From the NCBI RefSeq assembly GCF_025642785.1, contig NZ_JANZKU010000015.1, positions 1-64,000 on the forward strand: 64,000 nt of DNA, read 5' to 3'. The position numbers and the translations under genes are program-made. This stretch comes from Pseudomonas sp. RIT-PI-AD (GTDB lineage Bacteria > Pseudomonadota > Gammaproteobacteria > Pseudomonadales > Pseudomonadaceae). Shown here piece by piece: positions 1 to 11,223 of this stretch; the stretch's first letter is position 1; every line of letters begins with the position of its first letter. The notes beneath the pieces were generated by a model. That model ran no database searches. It was not told the origin of the DNA and worked only from the letters and a program-made list of their open reading frames with translations.

Positions 1-1
1 A

Positions 2-472
2 ACGCCACCGATCGACCTCGACGCGTTACGCAAGGCCCACGCCGAGCGCGTGCTGGCGCGCCTGGATGCCGCGGTCGCCTTCGCCAAGTCCCGCCAGGCC
101 ACCCGCACCGTGCTGCTCGGCCACGGCAGCGGCGCCTACTGGGCTGCCCGCTACCTCGGCGAGCGCAAGCCGGCGGGGCTCACGGACCTCCTGCTGGTCG
201 CCGCGGCGACGCCACCCGGCTTCGCCCCGGTGCTGGAAGACTTCGTGGTAGACCCCAAGCTGGCCATCGGCGACTTCTACTACAAGGACGTGCCCACGGA
301 CCGGGACAGCGCGCTCAAGCGCATGCAGACCAGCAAGCGGGAAAAGCACCCGGTCTATGTACAGGTGGCGCTGAAGGCGCTGCCAGGAAACCGGGACATC
401 GAGCAGGAGCAACTGTTTAGACGCATCAAGGGCTGGTTGAACCCCACGCCCCAGGCCCCCGGACAGCCCTAG
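2..472 (+). CDS. DUF3530 family protein, alpha/beta-hydrolase-like (5' end outside window)
   Basis: The reading frame is open from base 2 to a TAG at 470-472, so the N-terminus lies upstream of the window. The visible part has an alpha/beta-hydrolase nucleophile-elbow-like motif (LLGHGSGAYWAARYL) followed by a hydrophobic strand (DLLLVAAA), as in DUF3530 proteins of pseudomonads. The usual GxSxG elbow is GHGSG here. The family is thought to be exported and has no established substrate. The call rests on this motif and on position next to djlA-murU-amgK. A catalytic function is an inference. Confidence 0.6.
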   Translation, partial: TPPIDLDALRKAHAERVLARLDAAVAFAKSRQATRTVLLGHGSGAYWAARYLGERKPAGLTDLLLVAAATPPGFAPVLEDFVVDPKLAIGDFYYKDVPTDRDSALKRMQTSKREKHPVYVQVALKALPGNRDIEQEQLFRRIKGWLNPTPQAPGQP

Positions 473-742
473 GCTTTGTGCGGACGGGCCTGTGCTGGCG
501 ATGGCGATGGCGCGTCAAGAACAGGCTCGGCCTGCTCATTGACAGCAGGTAAACGCCGCTTCTTCGCTGCCTGGCTTGGCCCGCCCCGGTGACTGTTCGC
601 ACAGGCCTTGGATTCCGATTCGGAGGTTGTCTGTCCCCGAGGCATGCGGACTCCCCGCTCGCGGATGCGCCACGCGTGCCCCTCGATCCTTGTCTCACTC
701 GAGGACTTCGTAGAATCGCCGCGACGGGTACTCGACCCGGGC

Positions 743-1510
743 TCAGCGGAAGCCGCGCCGTTGGCGGACCAGGTCGTAGGCGGATTGCAGCTCGCGGGTC
801 TTGTCGGTGGCCTCGCGCACCCGCGCTGGGCTGGCGCCGCTGCCGGCCAACTTATCTGGATGGTGCTGGCTGAGCAGGCGTCGATAGGCCTGCTTGATGG
901 CCGCCGGCTCGCTGTCGGCGGCGACGTTCAGCAGCTTCAGGGCGGCTTGATAGGCGCCGCTGCTCGGCATGGCCGGGGCCTTGCGCGGCTCGACGCTCTC
1001 GCCCAACGCCTCGACGTCGGCCGGCGTCTGCCCGAGCCACTTGCCCCAGAGCAGGATCAGTTCGCGCTCGCGCAAGCCGATGTAGCCGTCCACCGCCGCC
1101 ATCCGCCAGCAACTGCGCAGGATCGCCTGGGCCTGAGTGGCGTCATGGCGCAGACGGCGCAGGGGGATGCGCACGCCGACGCTGTCCTCCTTGCCGCGAC
1201 CGAAGGCCTCGATGGCGCGGCGCTGCTCCGCCTCGTCGAGGTGCAGGCGCTGCATCTCGCTGCGCGCCTGGCGGATGTGCACGTCCAGCACCCGGCCCTC
1301 GCTTTTCGCCAGCCGCCCGAGCAGGACGAAGAGCAGCTCGTCGCGGGCCGGCAAGCCCTGGCCGGTCATCAGCGCGCGCAGGCTCGCCCAGGAATCCAGC
1401 TTCAACCGGCGATCCAGCACCTGCCCCAGCACACCGCCGAGCAGTGCGCCGGGAATGCTCGCCAAGGCCAGCCCCGCCAGGGCGCCGAGCAAGGTCACCG
1501 GCCAGTACAC
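743..1510 (-). CDS. djlA: DjlA-like membrane-anchored J-domain co-chaperone
   Basis: 255 aa. A hydrophobic N-terminal segment (about residues 3-28, glycine/alanine/leucine rich) suggests one membrane anchor. A TerB-like helical region follows (about 50-165), and a C-terminal J domain carries the invariant HPD at residues 217-219 (QHHPDK). The HPD loop stimulates DnaK ATPase, and DjlA acts at the cytoplasmic face of the inner membrane. The start is one base from the murU stop on the same strand, so the gene is the last of a likely amgK-murU-djlA transcript. Family length is about 250-270 aa, so it looks complete. Confidence 0.9.
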   Translation of the reverse strand: MYWPVTLLGALAGLALASIPGALLGGVLGQVLDRRLKLDSWASLRALMTGQGLPARDELLFVLLGRLAKSEGRVLDVHIRQARSEMQRLHLDEAEQRRAIEAFGRGKEDSVGVRIPLRRLRHDATQAQAILRSCWRMAAVDGYIGLRERELILLWGKWLGQTPADVEALGESVEPRKAPAMPSSGAYQAALKLLNVAADSEPAAIKQAYRRLLSQHHPDKLAGSGASPARVREATDKTRELQSAYDLVRQRRGFR

Positions 1511-1511
1511 C

Positions 1512-3205
<1,694 letters not shown>

Positions 3206-3332
3206 TACATGGGTCTCCGACGGCGCTAGCCGTTGCGCGGGTCATGCTTTATTATCCAGCATCTTTTTCAGCCCATCGAGAGGCGTGCGGCCCCTGCGGG
3301 GCGATGGCGCGCAGGAAGCCCGGACTAACAAG

Positions 3333-6089
3333 ATGGCAGTGAAATCTCCCGCGTTTCGTAGAAAATTCCCCCTGCTGGTCACCGGCAGCCTGTTGGCCCT
3401 GCAACCGTTCGCTACTCCGTTCGCTCTCGCGGCCGACCAGTTCGACTGCCAGGCCGCCGCTACCGGCGGCTGGGCGTGCGCGCCCAAGGATAACGCCAAG
3501 CCGTTGCCGCCGCGTCCGCAGCACAGCGAAAGCGCCGTCAGCTCCAGCGGTACCGGCAGCGTGCCGGGCGAGAGCGCCCAGGCCGGCCCGGTGCTGGTCA
3601 CCGAGAGCGGTGGCAAGGCATTGAAATCCCGCAGCGCGGACTACAGTCACCTCGACTGGGTGCCGCGCGGCAAGCTCAACCCCGCGCAACTGGCGGAAAT
3701 TGGCCCCTACTGCGCCGGTACCTACGTCGAACCCTGGCGTCCCGGCATGGACGACAAGACCCCGAAGAACCAGGCGCCGCTTTACGTTTCCGCCAAGGCC
3801 TCGCGCTACGAGCAGGAAGAACAGGTCGCGACCCTGGCCGGCGACGTGGTATTGCGCCAGGGCAGCATGCAGGTGGAAGCCAACGAGGCGAACCTGCGGC
3901 AGAGCGAGAACAAGGGTGACCTGGTCGGCAACGTGCGCTTGCGCGACAACGGTGCCCTGGTGGTCGGCGACCGCGCCGAGCTGCAACTGGACAACGGCGA
4001 GGCGAAGATCGACAACGCCGAGTACGTGTTGCACCAGAGCCAGGTGCGCGGGAGCGCGCTGTACGCACGCCGCCAGGAGGATGCCATCATCCGCCTGAAG
4101 GACGGCACCTACACCCGCTGCGAACCGGGCAGCAACGCCTGGAGCCTGAAAGGCAACAACATCAACCTGAACCCGGCCACCGGGTTCGGTACTGCGACCA
4201 ACGTCACGCTGCGGGTCAAGGACGTACCGGTGTTCTACACCCCGTACATCTATTTCCCCATCGACGACCGTCGCCAGTCCGGCTTCCTGGTGCCCACCCT
4301 GGGTTCCAGCAGCGATACCGGCGTCATGCTGGTCACGCCCTACTACTTCAACCTGGCTCCCAACTTCGACGCCACCCTCTATCCGCGCTACATGAGCAAG
4401 CGCGGGTTGATGATGGAAGGCGAATTCCGCTACCTGACCCGGAGCAGCGAAGGCCAGTTCGGCGCGGCCTACCTCAACGACGATGACGACAAGCGCAAGC
4501 AGCAGTCGGAGTACGAGGAACAGCGCTGGATGTACAGCTGGCAACACAAGGGTGGACTGGACTCGCGTCTGATGACCGAGGTCGACTACACCCGGATCAG
4601 CGACCCCTATTACTTCCAGGATCTGGACACCGACCTGGGCATCGACACGCCCAGCTACGTCAACCAGCGTGGCACCCTGACCTACCGTGGCGACTCCTAC
4701 GTCGCCCAGCTCAACGCCCACGCCTACGAGATGGCCACCATCTCCGACGTGACGCCGTACGACCGCCTGCCCCAGGTCACCCTGGACGGCACGCTGCCGT
4801 TCCAGCCGGGCGGGGTGAACTTCACCTACGGCACCGAGTACGTGCGTTTCGACCGCGACCTGCGCACCGGCGACTTCATCAACGAAGACGGCATCCCCAC
4901 CGCCTGGTACGACAACAACATCACCGGCCTGGCCCGCTCCAACGGTGACCGCGTGCACGTGGAGCCGGGCGTCAGCCTGCCGCTGAACTGGACCTGGGGC
5001 TACCTCAAGCCCAGCGCCAAGTACATGTACACCCGCTACGACCTGACCCTCGACGGCCGCGGCAAGCGCACCCTCGACCCGGGCCAGAGCTTCGACAGCG
5101 AACAGGACCGCAGCGTCCCGGTGGTCAGCGTCGACAGCGGCCTGTACTTCGACCGCGACACCCAATGGTTCGGCAAGAACTACCGGCAGACCCTCGAACC
5201 GCGCCTGTTCTATCTCTACGTGCCGGAGAAGGACCAGGACGACATCCCGGTGTTCGACACCACCGAGAGCACCTTCAACTATTCCTCGCTGTTCCGCGAG
5301 AACCGCTTCTCCGGCAAGGATCGCATCGGCGACGCCAACCAGATTTCCCTGGGCGTGACCAATCGCTGGATCGAGAGCAACGGCTTCGAGCGTCAGCGCT
5401 TCAGCATCGGCCAGGCGTTCTATTTCGAGGATCGCCGGGTGCAGTTGCCGGGTATCGACTGGCGCGAAAGCGATTCCGCCCAGGCCGACACCTCGCCCTA
5501 CGCGCTGGAGTACATGTACCGCTTCAACCGCGACTGGCGCGTGAACGCCGACTTCAACTGGGACCCCGAGACCCACAGCACCCGGTCCGGCAGCACCATG
5601 TTCCACTACCAGCCGGAAGACAACCCGAACAAGGTCCTCAACCTGGGTTACCGCTACCGCAACGACACCAACCGCTTCAACCCGTCCACCGGGCGCTGGG
5701 AGTTCGGCGGTGGCGACTACGTGGACCCGCGCACCGGCAAGGTGATCAAGGACTACTACAAGATCCAGCAGCACGACTTCTCGACCATCTGGCCGATCGT
5801 GCCGCAGTGGAGCGCCATCGCGCGCTGGCAATACGACTACAACCGCAGCCGTACGCTGGAAGCGTTCGGTGGTTTCGAATACGACAGCTGCTGCTGGAAG
5901 CTGCGTCTGATCAACCGCTACTGGGTCGACTACGACGAGTTCGATCTGAACCCGAGCGACAAGGCCGACCGTGGCATCTTCCTGCAGATCGTGCTGAAAG
6001 GCCTGGGCGGCCTCGTCGGCGGCAAGGTAGACGGCTTCCTCGACCAAGGCATTCAAGGTTATCGTGAACGTGAAGACCAAGCTTTCTGA
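3333..6089 (+). CDS. lptD: LPS-assembly outer-membrane protein LptD
   Basis: 918 aa beta-barrel that, with LptE, inserts lipopolysaccharide in the outer leaflet. A signal peptide spans about residues 1-34, with a basic start, a hydrophobic core and ALAADQ at the likely cleavage site. Then comes an OstA/LptA-like periplasmic domain ([22 protein letters not shown]) and a long barrel rich in aromatic-ended strands. Cysteines at 39 and 49 and the CC pair at 853-854 fit the disulfide pattern needed for LptD maturation. The ATG at 3333 was chosen because the signal peptide begins there. The gene overlaps surA by 26 bp; SurA is its folding chaperone. Confidence 0.97.
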   Translation: MAVKSPAFRRKFPLLVTGSLLALQPFATPFALAADQFDCQAAATGGWACAPKDNAKPLPPRPQHSESAVSSSGTGSVPGESAQAGPVLVTESGGKALKSRSADYSHLDWVPRGKLNPAQLAEIGPYCAGTYVEPWRPGMDDKTPKNQAPLYVSAKASRYEQEEQVATLAGDVVLRQGSMQVEANEANLRQSENKGDLVGNVRLRDNGALVVGDRAELQLDNGEAKIDNAEYVLHQSQVRGSALYARRQEDAIIRLKDGTYTRCEPGSNAWSLKGNNINLNPATGFGTATNVTLRVKDVPVFYTPYIYFPIDDRRQSGFLVPTLGSSSDTGVMLVTPYYFNLAPNFDATLYPRYMSKRGLMMEGEFRYLTRSSEGQFGAAYLNDDDDKRKQQSEYEEQRWMYSWQHKGGLDSRLMTEVDYTRISDPYYFQDLDTDLGIDTPSYVNQRGTLTYRGDSYVAQLNAHAYEMATISDVTPYDRLPQVTLDGTLPFQPGGVNFTYGTEYVRFDRDLRTGDFINEDGIPTAWYDNNITGLARSNGDRVHVEPGVSLPLNWTWGYLKPSAKYMYTRYDLTLDGRGKRTLDPGQSFDSEQDRSVPVVSVDSGLYFDRDTQWFGKNYRQTLEPRLFYLYVPEKDQDDIPVFDTTESTFNYSSLFRENRFSGKDRIGDANQISLGVTNRWIESNGFERQRFSIGQAFYFEDRRVQLPGIDWRESDSAQADTSPYALEYMYRFNRDWRVNADFNWDPETHSTRSGSTMFHYQPEDNPNKVLNLGYRYRNDTNRFNPSTGRWEFGGGDYVDPRTGKVIKDYYKIQQHDFSTIWPIVPQWSAIARWQYDYNRSRTLEAFGGFEYDSCCWKLRLINRYWVDYDEFDLNPSDKADRGIFLQIVLKGLGGLVGGKVDGFLDQGIQGYREREDQAF

Positions 6090-7362
6090 TCGTCTGCGCC
6101 CCCTGCTGGTGGGCGCGTTTTTCCTCGGTACGCTGGCTCACGCCGAAGTACGTCCGCTGGACCGCGTGGTGGCCATCGTCGATAACGACGTGATCATGCG
6201 CAGCCAGCTCGACCAGCGCCTGCACGAGGTCGAGCAGACCATCGCCAAGCGTGGCGCCGCGGCGCCGCCGGAGCATGTGCTGAGCCAACAGGTACTGGAA
6301 CGCCTGATCACCGAGAACCTGCAGTTGCAGATCGGCGAGCGCTCCGGCATCCGCATCGGCGACGAAGAACTGAACCAGGCGGTGCAGACCATCGCCCAGC
6401 GCAACGGCATGAGCCTCGAGCAGTTCCGCGCCGCCCTCGGCCAGGACGGCTTGTCGTTCGACGATGCGCGCGAGCAGGTCCGTCGCGAGATGGTCATCAG
6501 CCGGGTTCGCCAGCGCCGGGTCGCCGAACGCATCCAGGTCAGCGAACAGGAGGTGCGCAACTTCCTCGCCTCCGACCTGGGCAAGCTGCAACTATCGGAA
6601 GAATTCCACCTGGCCAACATCCTGATCCCGGTGGCCGACGGCGCTTCGCCTTCGGCCATCCAGGCGGCCGAACGCCAGGTGCAGGACGTCCACCAGCAAC
6701 TGCGCCAGGGCGCCGACTTCGCGCAGATGGCGATCTCCCGCTCCGCCGGCGAAAGCGCGCTGGAAGGCGGCGAGATCGGCTGGCGCAAGGCCGCTCAACT
6801 GCCCTCGCCCTTCGATAGCATGGTCGGCGCGCTGTCCCCCGGGCAGATCACTGAACCGGTTCGCACACCCAGCGGCTTCATCATCATCAAGCTGCTGGAA
6901 AAGCGCGGTGGCGAAGCCCAGGTGCGCGACGAGGTTCATGTCCGCCATATCCTGATCAAGCCCAGCGAGATCCGCAGCGAAGCCGATACCGAACGCCTCG
7001 CGCAACGCCTTTACGAACGCATTTCCGCCGGCGAGGATTTCGCCGAGCTGGCGAAAAGCTTCTCCGAGGACCCCGGTTCGGCGCTCAACGGCGGCGATCT
7101 CAACTGGATCGACCCGAATGCGCTGGTCCCGGAATTCCGCGAGGTGATGGCCAATACGCCCACCGGCGAACTGTCCAAGCCGTTCAAGAGCCAATATGGC
7201 TGGCACGTGCTGGAAGTGCTCGGCCGGCGCGCCACCGACAGCAGCGAGAAGCTTCGCGAGCAACAGGCGGCGAACCTGCTGCGTAACCGCAAGTACGACG
7301 AAGAACTGCAATCCTGGCTGCGTCAGATCCGCGACGAGGCCTACGTAGAAATCAAGCTGTGA
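6064..7362 (+). CDS. surA: Periplasmic chaperone and peptidyl-prolyl isomerase SurA
   Basis: 432 aa from a GTG at 6064; a second in-frame GTG at 6070 is equally possible. A signal peptide ([14 protein letters not shown]) precedes the SurA_N domain ([15 protein letters not shown]). Two parvulin domains follow, at about 170-275 and 282-385, with typical HLANILI, VRHILIK and GWHVLEV segments. SurA escorts outer-membrane proteins, including LptD, across the periplasm. The start lies inside the lptD 3' end and the stop overlaps pdxA by 4 bp, so lptD-surA-pdxA is probably one translationally coupled transcript. Confidence 0.97.
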   Translation: MNVKTKLSDRLRPLLVGAFFLGTLAHAEVRPLDRVVAIVDNDVIMRSQLDQRLHEVEQTIAKRGAAAPPEHVLSQQVLERLITENLQLQIGERSGIRIGDEELNQAVQTIAQRNGMSLEQFRAALGQDGLSFDDAREQVRREMVISRVRQRRVAERIQVSEQEVRNFLASDLGKLQLSEEFHLANILIPVADGASPSAIQAAERQVQDVHQQLRQGADFAQMAISRSAGESALEGGEIGWRKAAQLPSPFDSMVGALSPGQITEPVRTPSGFIIIKLLEKRGGEAQVRDEVHVRHILIKPSEIRSEADTERLAQRLYERISAGEDFAELAKSFSEDPGSALNGGDLNWIDPNALVPEFREVMANTPTGELSKPFKSQYGWHVLEVLGRRATDSSEKLREQQAANLLRNRKYDEELQSWLRQIRDEAYVEIKL

Positions 7363-8360
7363 GTCCGCGGCGCTTCGCGCTGACGCCCGGCGAGCCCGCC
7401 GGCATAGGTCCCGACCTGTGCCTGCTGCTCGCCGGCGGCAGCCAGCCGCACCTCCTCGTCGTCATCGCCAGCCGCGACCTGCTCGCCGAGCGCGCCGCCC
7501 AGCTCGGCCTGTCCGTGCAATTGCTCTGCGTATCCCCCGCCGCCTGGCCGGACGCGCCCTGCCCCGCCGGCAGCCTGTATGTCTGGGATACGCCGCTGCG
7601 GACCGCGGTCGCGCCCGGCCAACTCGATCGACGCAATGCCGCTTACGTGCTGGAGACCCTTACCCGTGCCGGACAGGGCTGCCTGCGCGGCGATTTCGCC
7701 GGCATGATCACCGCCCCGGTGCACAAGGGCGTGATCAACGAAGCCGGCATCGCCTTCTCCGGCCACACCGAATTCCTCGCCGACCTGACGGGCACCCCGC
7801 AAGTGGTCATGATGCTGGCGACCCCCGGCTTGCGCGTCGCCCTGGTGACCACCCACCTGCCGCTCAAGGAGGTGGCCGCGGCCATCACTCCCGAGCGCCT
7901 GGAACGGGTCGCGCGGATCCTGCACCGCGATCTGCTGGAGAAGTTCGGCATCGCCCGCCCGCGCATCCTGGTTTGCGGCCTCAACCCCCATGCCGGCGAA
8001 GGCGGCCACCTGGGACGCGAGGAAATCGAGGTGATCGAGCCGACGCTGGCACGCTTGCGCCAGGATGGCCTGGACCTGGTCGGTCCCTTGCCCGCCGATA
8101 CCCTGTTCACCCCCAAGCACCTGGAGCATTGCGACGCGGTCCTCGCCATGTACCACGACCAGGGCTTGCCGGTGCTGAAATACAAAGGCTTCGGCGCCGC
8201 GGTCAATGTGACCCTGGGCATGCCGATCGTGCGCACCTCGGTGGACCACGGCACGGCCCTGGACCTCGCCGGCACCGGGCGCATCGACTGCGGCAGCCTG
8301 CGCGTCGCCCTAGACACCGCCTACCAGATGACCGCCGGCGTGCGGTCGCGGCCCGCCTAG
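7359..8360 (+). CDS. pdxA: 4-hydroxythreonine-4-phosphate dehydrogenase
   Basis: 333 aa. PdxA oxidises 4-phosphohydroxy-L-threonine in the DXP-dependent route to pyridoxal phosphate. Family motifs seen are [13 protein letters not shown] at the N-terminus, [25 protein letters not shown] and the metal-ligand region [12 protein letters not shown]. Translation begins with a GTG at 7359 that shares four bases with the surA stop. Length and motif order are normal. Confidence 0.96.
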   Translation: MSPRRFALTPGEPAGIGPDLCLLLAGGSQPHLLVVIASRDLLAERAAQLGLSVQLLCVSPAAWPDAPCPAGSLYVWDTPLRTAVAPGQLDRRNAAYVLETLTRAGQGCLRGDFAGMITAPVHKGVINEAGIAFSGHTEFLADLTGTPQVVMMLATPGLRVALVTTHLPLKEVAAAITPERLERVARILHRDLLEKFGIARPRILVCGLNPHAGEGGHLGREEIEVIEPTLARLRQDGLDLVGPLPADTLFTPKHLEHCDAVLAMYHDQGLPVLKYKGFGAAVNVTLGMPIVRTSVDHGTALDLAGTGRIDCGSLRVALDTAYQMTAGVRSRPA

Positions 8361-8449
8361 CCACCGTCCGCCCGGGCGAAGCTGGTAAACTCGCCGCTTT
8401 TCCGTTTTCCGCCCACGCCGTCGCGCGCCGGGCCTGGAGTTGCCCACCG

Positions 8450-9268
8450 ATGTCCGATCCGTACCAGCACCGCGCGCGCAAGCGCTTCGGCCAGAACTTC
8501 CTGCACGACGCCGGCGTGATCCATCGCATCCTGCGGGCGATCCACGCGCGCGAAGGCGAGCGCCTGCTGGAGATCGGCCCGGGCCAGGGCGCGCTCACCG
8601 AGGGGTTGCTGGCCAGCGGCGCGCAACTGGACGTCATCGAGCTGGACCTGGACCTGATCCCGATCCTGCAACAACGCTTCGGCCAGGAGCCGCGCTTCCG
8701 CCTCAACCAGGGCGACGCGTTGAAATTCGACTTCGCCCGGCTCCAGGCCGAGCCTCGCAGCCTGCGGGTGGTGGGCAACCTGCCCTATAACATCTCGACG
8801 CCGCTGATCTTCCACCTGCTGAACAATGCCGGGCTGATCCGCGACATGCACTTCATGTTGCAGAAGGAAGTGGTGGAACGCCTCGCGGCCGAGCCCGGCG
8901 GCGGTGATTGGGGACGCCTGTCGATCATGGTGCAATACCACTGCGCCGTGGAGCACCTGTTCAACGTCGGCCCGGGGGCGTTCAACCCAGCGCCCAAGGT
9001 CGACTCGGCCATCGTCCGCCTGGTGCCCCACGCGCAACCGCCCCACCCGGCCAAGGATCCGCGCCAACTGGAGCGGGTCGTGCGCGAAGCCTTCAACCAA
9101 CGTCGCAAGACCTTGCGCAACACCCTCAAGGGGTTGCTCGACGCCCAGGACATCGAGGCGGCCGGGGTGGATGGCAGCCTGCGCCCGGAGCAACTGGACC
9201 TGGCCGCCTTCGTCCGCCTGGCCGACCGCCTCGCCGAACGGACGGCCGGGCAGACAAGCGACGCCTGA
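8450..9268 (+). CDS. rsmA: 16S rRNA dimethyladenosine transferase
   Basis: 272 aa; also called KsgA. It dimethylates A1518/A1519 of 16S rRNA. Motifs: RFGQNFLHD at the N-terminus, the SAM-binding [12 protein letters not shown], the acidic ELD that binds the adenosine ribose, and the catalytic NLPYNIST. The ATG at 8450 begins the conserved N-terminus ([17 protein letters not shown]). An open frame continues far upstream but lies inside pdxA and has no family match. Spacing from the pdxA stop is 89 bp, so a local promoter is possible. Confidence 0.97.
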   Translation: MSDPYQHRARKRFGQNFLHDAGVIHRILRAIHAREGERLLEIGPGQGALTEGLLASGAQLDVIELDLDLIPILQQRFGQEPRFRLNQGDALKFDFARLQAEPRSLRVVGNLPYNISTPLIFHLLNNAGLIRDMHFMLQKEVVERLAAEPGGGDWGRLSIMVQYHCAVEHLFNVGPGAFNPAPKVDSAIVRLVPHAQPPHPAKDPRQLERVVREAFNQRRKTLRNTLKGLLDAQDIEAAGVDGSLRPEQLDLAAFVRLADRLAERTAGQTSDA

Positions 9269-9308
9269 AACCCTAGACTGGCTCTTTGCCCAGCCAGAGA
9301 GACAACGC

Positions 9309-9689
9309 GTGCCCGATCCTCGCTATCAGGTCGACGTCAGCGTCGCCACCCGTTTCCTCCCGGAGCAGTCGCAGCCGGAGCAGCAACGTTTCGCCTTTTC
9401 CTACACCGTGACCCTGCACAACGCCGGCCAGCTGCCGGCGAAGCTGCTGACCCGCCACTGGCTGATCACCGACGGCGACGGGCAGGTGCAGGAAGTCCGC
9501 GGCGCCGGGGTGGTCGGCCAGCAGCCGTTGCTGGAGCCGGGCGCCAGCCATACCTACACCAGCGGCACGGTTCTCGCCACGCGGGTGGGTTTCATGCAGG
9601 GCAGCTACCAGATGGAAGCGGGCGACGGCCACCGTTTCGACGCGCCCATCGAGCCTTTCCGCCTGGTCGTGCCGGGCGCGCTGCATTGA
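9309..9689 (+). CDS. apaG: ApaG / DUF525 family protein
   Basis: 126 aa starting from GTG 9309. The fibronectin-type beta-sandwich signature is clear: [29 protein letters not shown], named here by position about residues 48-76, and a final [11 protein letters not shown]. The molecular role of bacterial ApaG is still unsettled, although it is almost always next to rsmA and apaH, as here. The GTG was chosen because it gives the family's normal N-terminus ([16 protein letters not shown]); there is no in-frame ATG before the conserved region. Confidence 0.93.
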   Translation: MPDPRYQVDVSVATRFLPEQSQPEQQRFAFSYTVTLHNAGQLPAKLLTRHWLITDGDGQVQEVRGAGVVGQQPLLEPGASHTYTSGTVLATRVGFMQGSYQMEAGDGHRFDAPIEPFRLVVPGALH

Positions 9690-9699
9690 AGGAGCTGCC

Positions 9700-10563
9700 A
9701 TGACGGTCTACGCGGTGGGCGACCTGCAAGGTTGCCTCGATCCCCTCAGATGCCTGCTACAGCACGTCGCCTTCGATCCGGCGCGCGACCGTCTGTGGCT
9801 GGTCGGCGACCTGGTCAACCGCGGACCGCAGTCCCTGGAAACCCTGCGGTTTCTCTACGGCATGCGCGATGCCCTGACCTGCGTGCTGGGCAACCACGAC
9901 CTGCACCTGCTGGCGGTGGCGCACAACGCCGAGCGCCTGAAGAAGAACGACACCCTGCGCGACATCCTCGACGCCCCGGACCGCCAGGTCCTGCTCGACT
10001 GGCTGCGCGCGCAGAAACTGCTGCATTACGACGAGCAGCGCGACATCGCCATGGTGCACGCGGGCATCCCGCCCCAGTGGACCCTGCGCAAGGCGTTGCA
10101 GCGCGCGGCGGAAGTGGAAGAGGTGCTGCGCGACGACGCGCGCCTGCCGTTCTTCCTCGACGGCATGTACGGCAACGAACCGGCGAAGTGGGACAAGTCA
10201 CTGAGCGGCGTCGCCCGCCTGCGGGTGATCACCAACTATTTCACCCGCATGCGTTTCTGCACCGCCGAAGGCCTTCTCGACCTCAAGAGCTCCGAGGGCA
10301 TCGACAGCGCGCCGCAGGGCTATGCGCCCTGGTTCGCCCACCCGCAACGCAAGACCCGCGGGCAGAAGATCGTCTTCGGCCACTGGGCGGCGCTGGAAGG
10401 ACGCTGCGACGAGCCCGGGGTCTACGCACTGGATACCGGCTGCGTCTGGGGCAACGCGATGACCCTGCTGAACCTCGACAGCGGCGAGCGCCACCGCTGC
10501 GACTGCAACGACCGGGGTCGCCCTGAAGCACGCCGGGCGGAGACACTGGCCGTCGGCCGGTAG
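9700..10563 (+). CDS. apaH: Symmetrical diadenosine tetraphosphatase
   Basis: 287 aa metallophosphatase that splits Ap4A to two ADP and can also act as an RNA-decapping enzyme in enterics. The three metal-binding blocks are in order: [16 protein letters not shown] and GNHDLH, and a late FGHWAALEG completes the site. A clear AGGAG Shine-Dalgarno precedes the ATG. It follows apaG by 10 bp and is probably co-transcribed. Confidence 0.97.
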   Translation: MTVYAVGDLQGCLDPLRCLLQHVAFDPARDRLWLVGDLVNRGPQSLETLRFLYGMRDALTCVLGNHDLHLLAVAHNAERLKKNDTLRDILDAPDRQVLLDWLRAQKLLHYDEQRDIAMVHAGIPPQWTLRKALQRAAEVEEVLRDDARLPFFLDGMYGNEPAKWDKSLSGVARLRVITNYFTRMRFCTAEGLLDLKSSEGIDSAPQGYAPWFAHPQRKTRGQKIVFGHWAALEGRCDEPGVYALDTGCVWGNAMTLLNLDSGERHRCDCNDRGRPEARRAETLAVGR

Positions 10564-10600
10564 CCACGCCCTCAACGTTCCACCTGGACCGAGCATTCCC

Positions 10601-10930
10601 ATGACCGACTTCAAACGCATTCCCCCCGAAACCGCGCACCGGTTGCGCGAGCAAGGCGCCGTGGTGGTGGACATCCGCGACCCGCAGAGCTTTTCCGCCG
10701 GGCACATCAGCGGCTCGCGGCACCTGGACAACCACTCCCTGGCCGATTTCATCGCCCAGGCGGACCTGGACAAGCCCCTGGTCGTCACCTGCTACCACGG
10801 CAACTCCAGCCAGGGCGCCGCGGCCTACCTGGTGGGGCAAGGTTTCAGCGAGGTGTACAGCCTGGACGGCGGCTTCGAAGCCTGGCGCGGGTTGTTCCCC
10901 GGCGAGATCGAGCAAGACCCCGCCGAATAA
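10601..10930 (+). CDS. glpE: Thiosulfate sulfurtransferase, single-domain rhodanese
   Basis: 109 aa cytoplasmic rhodanese. The active-site cysteine is C64 in the loop [10 protein letters not shown], and the fold markers DIRD and [10 protein letters not shown] are present. GlpE transfers sulfane sulfur from thiosulfate to cyanide or thioredoxin. The gene keeps the enteric name, but no glp genes adjoin it here; it ends the lptD-to-glpE run. A hairpin with weak terminator character follows. Confidence 0.93.
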   Translation: MTDFKRIPPETAHRLREQGAVVVDIRDPQSFSAGHISGSRHLDNHSLADFIAQADLDKPLVVTCYHGNSSQGAAAYLVGQGFSEVYSLDGGFEAWRGLFPGEIEQDPAE

Positions 10931-10945
10931 AATTTTTTGCTCGCC

Positions 10946-10967
10946 GCCAGACCGCGCCCCGTCTGGC
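10946..10967 (+). terminator. Possible weak terminator after glpE
   Basis: A 7-bp perfect stem (GCCAGAC/GTCTGGC) with an 8-nt loop lies 16 bp after the glpE stop. It is followed by TTC rather than a real T-run, so termination would be weak. The rest of 10968-11149 shows no gene that I can support. Confidence 0.35.
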
Positions 10968-11149
10968 TTCGCGCCCCGCACGAGGCAACCGGGTTATATC
11001 CATAGGGTGCCTCGTTCCTTGACCTCGGCGATTACCAACTACTCTTACCCCTAGGCCATCCACAACTGCGGAGAGCCGGCACACCGGTTCCCGGCCAACG
11101 GCGGCGGCGACCTGACTTGTTCGGGGTATGCGTTCCTGGGGGATTCACA

Positions 11150-11169
11150 TCGACCGACAGGTCGGTCGA
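11150..11169. promoter_or_regulatory. Perfect 9-bp inverted repeat upstream of prkA, operator-like
   Basis: The sequence reads TCGACCGAC-AG-GTCGGTCGA, two perfect 9-bp arms around a 2-nt centre. It ends 54 bp before the prkA start. The shape and size resemble operators of TetR-family repressors, which often use ACCGAC/GTCGGT half sites, but no TetR gene adjoins it. It could instead act as an RNA hairpin in the leader. Function is inferred only from symmetry and position. Confidence 0.5.
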
Positions 11170-11223
11170 CCCGCACCCGCTGACCGGGCCTAGCCGACTC
11201 CGAGTATCGAGCGAGGTGACGTC

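Noticed and set aside
473-742. Possible gene or riboswitch between the DUF3530 gene and djlA
   Set aside because: No frame with a start signal, no conserved fold recognised; convergent intergenic DNA.
3250-3255. TATTAT as a -10 box for lptD
   Set aside because: No -35 hexamer at 15-19 bp upstream; too weak to annotate.
3252-6080. A 942-codon open frame on the minus strand opposite lptD
   Set aside because: It is the complement of a verified gene in high-GC DNA, where antisense frames stay open by codon bias. Its translation is valine/histidine/aspartate-rich low-complexity sequence with no family.
11076-11092. Sigma-54-like promoter (GGCAC then TTCC) before prkA
   Set aside because: The -24 element is fair, but the essential GC at -12 is absent (TTCC instead of TTGC), and there is no enhancer-binding-protein gene nearby.
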